Assembly (NCBI RefSeq): GCF_009834125.1
Contig: NZ_CP047146.1
Coordinates: 4,333,501 to 4,397,500, forward strand
Direction of reading: 5' to 3'
DNA: 64,000 nucleotides
From: Streptomyces sp. GS7
GTDB lineage: Bacteria > Actinomycetota > Actinomycetes > Streptomycetales > Streptomycetaceae
The notes under the pieces are model-generated. The model saw nothing but the letters and a program-made list of their open reading frames with translations, was not told the origin of the DNA and ran no database searches. Every line of letters begins with the position of its first letter. Position 1 is the stretch's first letter. This document shows positions 59,316 through 64,000 of the stretch, in pieces. The translations under genes were made by a program, and so were the position numbers.

Positions 59316-60425
59316 ATGTCGCGTTCACTGTCGCCGGGACGTAGTGTCGGGATCGTGGGCGGCGGGATCGGCGGCCTCGCTTCAGCGATCGCGCTGCGCA
59401 ATGCCGGATGGCAGGTGACCGTCTACGAGCGGGCACCGGAATTCACCGAAGTGGGCGCGGGAATCTCCCTGTTCCCCAACGCGATCACTGCGTTGGACGC
59501 GCTCGGCGTGGGTGCCGCTATTCAAGCCGCGGGGGTCGGCGAGGGTCCCGGTGAGGTCCGCAACGCCGCCGGGCGGGTCCTGTTCACACGCTGGGCGAAA
59601 CCGCTCGCGGGCGGATTCACGGTGCTGCACCGCGCGGACCTCATCTCCCTTCTCGTACAAGCACTTCCGAGCGACTGCCTGCGGCCGGGCAGTTCGGTCG
59701 ACGAGGTCACCCTCGACGGCACCCTGCGCGTCGGCGGCGAGACGATGCGCCACGATCTGATCGTGGGTGCCGACGGAGTGCGCAGCGCGATCCGGCAGCG
59801 CCTGTGGCCGGGCGACACCGCCGTGCGTCGCACCGGGATCACAGCCTGGCGTGGTGTGCTCGACACCCCTGTGCCCGAGTTCGCCGGTGGCATCTTCGGG
59901 GTGCATGCGGAATTCGGCGTGCTGCCGATGCCGGGTGGGCGCACCTACTTCTTCGCGGCCGCCCACCCCGGCTTCGACAGTCTCGACCATTTTGCCGAGT
60001 GGGCGTCGCCGGTGCCCGAGGTCCTCGCGGCGGCCGATCCGGCACGGATTCTGCGCGACGAGTTCCTCGAGGTGCTGGTGCCGAGAACGCTTGCTCTCGG
60101 GAAGGTCGCGTTGGTGGGCGACTCGGCGCACGCGATGCGCCCAGAACTCGGGCAGGGGGCCGCCATGGCCCTCGAGGACGCGGTGACGCTCGCGGGCCAT
60201 GCACCCGATCTGCGTGCCTATTCGAAGGCGCGGCGGCGACGGGTGCGGGCGGTGTCGTGGATATCGCGCCAGATGACCCACAACAACATGCCCAACTCCC
60301 GGTGGCGCGCGGCCGTGCGCGACGTCGGTACCCGCGCGGTGCCGGAGGGTGTGGCTCTCGCCCCCATGTCCTGGCTGTTCCGCTGGCATGCGCCCGCACC
60401 GTATCCGCCGATGTCGCCCCTATGA
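59316..60425 (+). CDS. FAD-dependent aromatic-type monooxygenase
   Basis: The 369-residue flavoprotein is of the PHBH/salicylate-hydroxylase-like class. It has the GxGxxG dinucleotide motif IVGGGIGGLASAIAL (about residues 13-27), the DG motif LIVGADGVRSAIRQ, and the GD motif VALVGDSAHAMRPELGQGAA (about residues 267-286). It likely hydroxylates an aromatic or polyketide substrate with NAD(P)H and O2. ATG 59316 has no strong ribosome site. Its only close neighbour upstream is an IS3 element. Confidence 0.92.
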   Translation: MSRSLSPGRSVGIVGGGIGGLASAIALRNAGWQVTVYERAPEFTEVGAGISLFPNAITALDALGVGAAIQAAGVGEGPGEVRNAAGRVLFTRWAKPLAGGFTVLHRADLISLLVQALPSDCLRPGSSVDEVTLDGTLRVGGETMRHDLIVGADGVRSAIRQRLWPGDTAVRRTGITAWRGVLDTPVPEFAGGIFGVHAEFGVLPMPGGRTYFFAAAHPGFDSLDHFAEWASPVPEVLAAADPARILRDEFLEVLVPRTLALGKVALVGDSAHAMRPELGQGAAMALEDAVTLAGHAPDLRAYSKARRRRVRAVSWISRQMTHNNMPNSRWRAAVRDVGTRAVPEGVALAPMSWLFRWHAPAPYPPMSPL

Positions 60426-61125
60426 CGGAGGCCACGCTCTCGACCACGGAACCGACGGCCACGTCGCGTCGCCCGTAGCCCGACGACGGCGCGCCCACCA
60501 AATCGACCCAATTGCGCGGCGGCCACCCCGACGCACCTCATAAAACCCTCGGCGAACTGCACCGGGGCTCCAGCGGATGGCGTCTGCCGAACCGGCTTCG
60601 GAGGCGTTTGGGAATCACCAGTGACCGCCACCGGGCAAGTCGCCGTCGGCGTGGGCGTCGATCCACTCGTCGGCAGCCTGGTGACAGACGTGGTGTGCGA
60701 GCCGGCGCGGCCGTACGGTGCAGAGGCCGAAGATCCGCAGATGCGCGCCGGGTACTTCGAGGCCGCCGGCCTTCGGCCGCCGCTGGGTGCCGATGCTGTC
60801 CTACAGCGTGTGTACCCCGTTGCTGCGGTCCGGCCCGGCAGCGCCCTGGCCCGGCGTAGCTGTCAGGCACCTCTCCGTAGCCTCCCGTCACACAGGTAAT
60901 CCGGACACATCCGCCGAAGGGCTCTCTCGAGGCCACCCGGGCAGGAACCCTCGCACCTGGGGCGTTGGTGGCGGTATCGCGGCGGGCAGCCGAGGCCGGT
61001 TCCCTCATGTGGCCATCCCCATAGACGCTCGCTCGATTGCATGATCTTGCAACTGACGTGGAGCCCAATGCGTCCCATTCGTCATCGACAGGTCACCGGA
61101 TGAACCGACTGGACGGACTGGGCAC
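60426..61125. other. Gap without a recognised gene
   Basis: About 700 bases. A frame at 60621-60899 (VAVGVGVDPLVGSLVTDVV) and antisense frames are open but show no motif. The transglycosylase promoter should lie just before 61126. Confidence 0.35.
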
Positions 61126-61839
61126 ATGCAAGAGCAGCAAGCCGGAGCGACGGGCAGCGGCCAGGTATGGCGAGATGGGCAGGAGCCCGCACGCCCCTCC
61201 TGGGAGGTGTCGTCGCCCGCCACGACGTACCGTGCTTCTCCGACGGCGATAGGAACCAGGCGCTCCGGCCGCCGAGGGCGTCTGGTGGGCCTGACTCTCG
61301 GAGCCGTACTCGTAGTCGCCGCAGCCCTCGGCGTCGTCTGGTGGCTGACCCGGCCGCCCGCCCTGCCCACTATTCCCCGTCAGTATCTGGCGACCGTGCA
61401 GTCGGCCACCAAGACCTGCCCGGAGCTGACCGTTCCGATGCTGGCCGCGCAACTCGACGCGGAAAGCCACTGGAACCCGCAGGCGGACTCTGGCCAGGCC
61501 CAGGGCATCGCGCAGTTCCACCCGTCGACCTGGGCGGAGTGGGGCAAGGACTACACCGGCGACGGCAAAGCCGACGTGTGGAACCCGGCCGACGCCATCC
61601 CGGCCCAGGGCGCCTACATGTGCCACCTGTTCAAGGAGGTCAAGGGCATCCCCGGCGACCCCACCCAGCTCGCGCTCGCCGCGTACAACGCGGGCCCCGG
61701 CGCGGTGCTCAAGGCCCGGGGCATCCCACGGATCCCCGAGACGCAGAACTACGTCAACCGGATCGAGGCGCTGATCCCGAAGTACACCCAGACCTATGCC
61801 AAGCAGATCAGCGCGTCGCCCAGCCCTCCGGGCAACTGA
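61126..61839 (+). CDS. Membrane-anchored lytic transglycosylase (SLT domain)
   Basis: The 237-residue protein has a 45-residue cytosolic lead, a membrane helix (LVGLTLGAVLVVAAALGVVW, about residues 52-71) and an extracellular SLT domain. MLAAQLDAESHWNPQADSGQ holds the catalytic Glu in ESHW, and AQGIAQFHPSTWAEWGKDY, QLALAAYNAGPGAVLKARG and YVNRIEAL follow. It cleaves peptidoglycan between MurNAc and GlcNAc. The DGKADVWNPADAIP loop is typical of actinobacterial members. Confidence 0.92.
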   Translation: MQEQQAGATGSGQVWRDGQEPARPSWEVSSPATTYRASPTAIGTRRSGRRGRLVGLTLGAVLVVAAALGVVWWLTRPPALPTIPRQYLATVQSATKTCPELTVPMLAAQLDAESHWNPQADSGQAQGIAQFHPSTWAEWGKDYTGDGKADVWNPADAIPAQGAYMCHLFKEVKGIPGDPTQLALAAYNAGPGAVLKARGIPRIPETQNYVNRIEALIPKYTQTYAKQISASPSPPGN

Positions 61840-62095
61840 CGACCACGATCGTCGAGATCGCGGGTGCCGTCCGTTGACCACCGGCCTCGCTTGCTGGTCT
61901 TGACCACGCTCCCACGGCCCGTTGCAGTTGTGCCGTGGGCGGGTAGCCGCCCTGCCCCCGCTGCTCGCCCCTTCGTTCACTCGCGGCAACGCTTTGGTCA
62001 CCTGTGCCTGCGAGAAGAGCAGCTGTATCTGTTCAAGGGGTGTGCGGGTGGTGTGGTTCGCCGCGTTGCGCGTGCCTCTCAAGGGAAGGGTCCCC

Positions 62096-63208
62096 ATGAC
62101 ACGAAAGTTGCCCGGGTTCAGCCGCCTGGCCCGCGCCTCGGTCGCCGGCGTCGGTATAGCCGCCACCGCGGCTGGTGCGGCGCTGATCGCCCCGAACGCA
62201 TTCGGTGCGCCCGCGACCTCCAGCACCGGAATCGACGTGCCGTCCGGCTACTCGACCCAGGTCTTCGCCTCTGGCGGGTCGTTGAGCTCCCCCGACGACA
62301 TCGCCCTGCTGGGCGGGAACGTCTTCGTCGCCTATCAAAACGGTGTGGGCGCCAAGGGCGAGCCGTCGTCCTCGGGCCGGACGGCGAGCACCGTGGTCGA
62401 GTACACCCAGCAGGGCCGCAAGGTGGCGCTATGGAACCTGACGGGCAAGATCGACGGCATGACCGCCGACCCGTCGGCGCAGCGCGTCATCGCCACAGTG
62501 AACGAGGACGGCAACAGCAGCCTGTTCACGCTCACCCCGGGCGCGGCCTTGGGTGCACAGCTCGCGCACTACCAGTTCAGCCCCAGTCCGCTCCCGCACG
62601 GCGGCGGCACCGACAGCATCTCCGTTGTGGGCGGCGCCCTGTACATCGCGGCGTCCAACCCGTCGCCGAACACCGATGGCAAGACCTTCAGCGGTCCGGC
62701 TCTCTACAAGGTGACCCTGGCCGGCACCACCGCGACCGCCAAGCCGGTCTTGAAGGACAACTCGACCGCCGTGGACGCCCAGTCCGGCAAGCAGGTCACC
62801 CTCAACCTGTCCGACCCGGACTCCAACACCCTCGTCCCGACCCTGGCACCGCGGTTCGGCGGAAACCTGATGCTGGACAGCCAGGGCGACGGCGAGCAGA
62901 TCTACCTCGTGAACGCGGGTACCAGCCGGCAGAGCGCCCAGGTCCTCAAACTCAACACCCAGGTGGACGACACCGCGATCGCCACCAGCACCAGGGGCAC
63001 GCTGTACGTCACCGACCCGGGCACCAACCAGGTCGTCGCCGTCCGCGGCTCCTTCACCGCCGGGCAGACGTTCGCCGCCGTACCGGACGACTCCAAGGTA
63101 CTGGCCGGTGCGCTCGGCAGCCTCGACCTGCGGACCGGCTCGGTGAAGCCGTTCGGCAAGGGCTTCAAGAGCCCCCACGGCCTGCTCTTCGTCCCCGCGA
63201 CCAACTGA
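62096..63208 (+). CDS. Secreted beta-propeller (NHL/SMP-30-like) protein
   Basis: The 370-residue product has a signal peptide (MTRKLPGFSRLARASVAGVG to FGAPA, about residues 1-38). Four-stranded blade repeats follow: GSLSSPDDIALLGGNVFVAY, DSISVVGGALYIAASNPSP, NLMLDSQGDGEQIYLVN and DTAIATSTRGTLYVTDPGTN. It is a surface or secreted sugar-acid-lactonase-like propeller of unknown ligand. AAGGGAAGGG precedes ATG 62096. It resembles the propeller half of the 2014-4767 product only in fold. Confidence 0.82.
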   Translation: MTRKLPGFSRLARASVAGVGIAATAAGAALIAPNAFGAPATSSTGIDVPSGYSTQVFASGGSLSSPDDIALLGGNVFVAYQNGVGAKGEPSSSGRTASTVVEYTQQGRKVALWNLTGKIDGMTADPSAQRVIATVNEDGNSSLFTLTPGAALGAQLAHYQFSPSPLPHGGGTDSISVVGGALYIAASNPSPNTDGKTFSGPALYKVTLAGTTATAKPVLKDNSTAVDAQSGKQVTLNLSDPDSNTLVPTLAPRFGGNLMLDSQGDGEQIYLVNAGTSRQSAQVLKLNTQVDDTAIATSTRGTLYVTDPGTNQVVAVRGSFTAGQTFAAVPDDSKVLAGALGSLDLRTGSVKPFGKGFKSPHGLLFVPATN

Positions 63209-63588
63209 CGCCATGCGACGCGAGGGGGAAACGGCCCCGGTGAAGCGGCAGACCGGACCTGCTGCCACCTTCACCAGGGGCCATCGTCATACCTGGGGAA
63301 CGGGAAACTCGGTTACCCGGAACGATTCTCGCAGGACAGCGTCGGTGCAGCTGGATACGCCTCAACTTCCACCGGGGCCGTCGCTGGGCCGACCGACGCC
63401 AACCAGGGTCGACAGACGATGACAACCTCCCACCGCGTAGTCGCGTGCAGGAGACGGTCTACTGGGACGCCGGCACCGCGCGCCTGCTTCCCCGCCTGCT
63501 CAAGAGCCGGACGCGCGGGCCGGCGTTCGTCACCTGCCGCCGCCCGGGCCCCGGGTCGCGGCTGTCAGGAGAGCGTTGCCAGGTCGCA

Positions 63589-63891
63589 GTACACATCGTT
63601 CGCGCTCGCCGTGCACCTCGACCGGGCAGGCGTCGCCGCGTCAATCGGATCGGTCGACGACGCCTAGGACAATTCCCTGATGGAGTCCACGATCGGCCTG
63701 TTCAAGACCGAGTTGATCAGCTCCGTCGGCCCTGGAAGACATTCTCCGAGATCGAGCTGGCCACCGCCGAGTGGATCGGCTGGTACTGCCACCGCCGACT
63801 GCACGGCGAGATCGGGCACGCCCCGCCCGCTGAATACGAGACCAACTACTACCGAGCAACCGCGAAACCCCAGGTCACAGTCACAACCTAG
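63589..63891 (+). pseudogene. IS3-family transposase OrfB C-terminal remnant
   Basis: The sequence reads [20 protein letters not shown] then GSVDDA, an in-frame TAG (63665-63667), [17 protein letters not shown], a frame slip near 63725, and [20 protein letters not shown] to [20 protein letters not shown] and a stop at 63891. These are the last Asp-Glu region and the tail of an IS3 transposase of a different subgroup from the copy at 57774-58664. It is non-functional. Confidence 0.8.
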
Positions 63892-63947
63892 AGTCTCGAT
63901 CAAACCCGGAACGGTCCAGTGCCCACGAATTCGGCGTAGCCGCCGCG

Positions 63948-64000
63948 CTACTCCTTCGCGGCCAGCTGCGCTCGCACGTTCCGCAGTTCCTCGTGGAGTT
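63948..64000 (-). CDS. 3' end of an unidentified leftward CDS (partial)
   Basis: The reverse frame reads LHEELRNVRAQLAAKE and a TAG stop at 63948-63950. It is a charged helical C-terminus, cut by the window edge. Too short to assign. Confidence 0.35.
   Translation of the reverse strand, partial: LHEELRNVRAQLAAKE

Overview
The window is high-GC actinobacterial DNA and looks like accessory sequence from a Streptomyces or close relative. The evidence is strong third-position GC, many GTG starts, AICE-type transfer genes, DUF397/DUF5753-style regulator debris, and Streptomyces-type cyclophilin, SDR, PadR, TetR and MarR genes. No rRNA or tRNA gene was recognised. All annotation is by eye from sequence and translations; no database search was run.

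Layout. (1) 1-16 kb: dispersed chromosomal-type genes. These are a GNAT acetyltransferase, an alpha/beta hydrolase, a tight operon of ABC ATPase, ABC permease and secreted beta-propeller/phosphoesterase, a lipoprotein polysaccharide deacetylase, YjdM, an orphan SLATT-domain protein, a haloacid dehalogenase, an SDR and a cyclophilin. Decayed WD40 and other gene remnants lie between them. (2) 16-26 kb: a scar zone with a truncated TetR gene, an IS5 remnant, a frameshifted serine recombinase, IS30 and ISL3 elements, and three regulator/effector sets (MarR with a secreted hydrolase, MerR with an MFS exporter, and a stray MerR fragment). (3) 25.7-34.1 kb: a Tn554-type transposon (TnpA, TnpB, TnpC/DUF6262). 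Its tnpB is split by a second, 4,076-bp element carrying three overlapping genes: a tyrosine recombinase, a small HTH protein, and an 801-residue protein with 16 CxxC motifs and a recombinase-like but catalytically stripped C-terminus. Removing 26780-30855 restores the tnpB reading frame exactly, so the inner element can be delimited to the base. The outer transposon in turn interrupts an ASCH-domain gene.

(4) 34-50 kb: a decayed AICE/plasmid-like block with GGDEF, P-loop kinase-like, SpdB-like, FtsK-like transfer, RRQRL-type zinc and several small hypothetical genes. Many carry one frameshift or stop, and several end abruptly against unrelated sequence. A two-repeat, one-spacer type I-E CRISPR remnant sits at 49587-49676. 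(5) 50-64 kb: mostly intact genes again. These are a maltokinase-cap protein, a PadR/DUF1048/serine-hydrolase operon, a divergent TetR and serine hydrolase pair, an IS3 element, an FAD monooxygenase, a lytic transglycosylase, a secreted beta-propeller protein, and an IS3 transposase remnant at the right edge.

The most interesting system is the nested three-gene recombinase element at 26780-30855, inserted just after the codons for the nucleophilic tyrosine of another recombinase. Next come the orphan CRISPR mini-array and the unusual clustering of single-base frameshifts in the 36-50 kb block, some of them in homopolymer runs.
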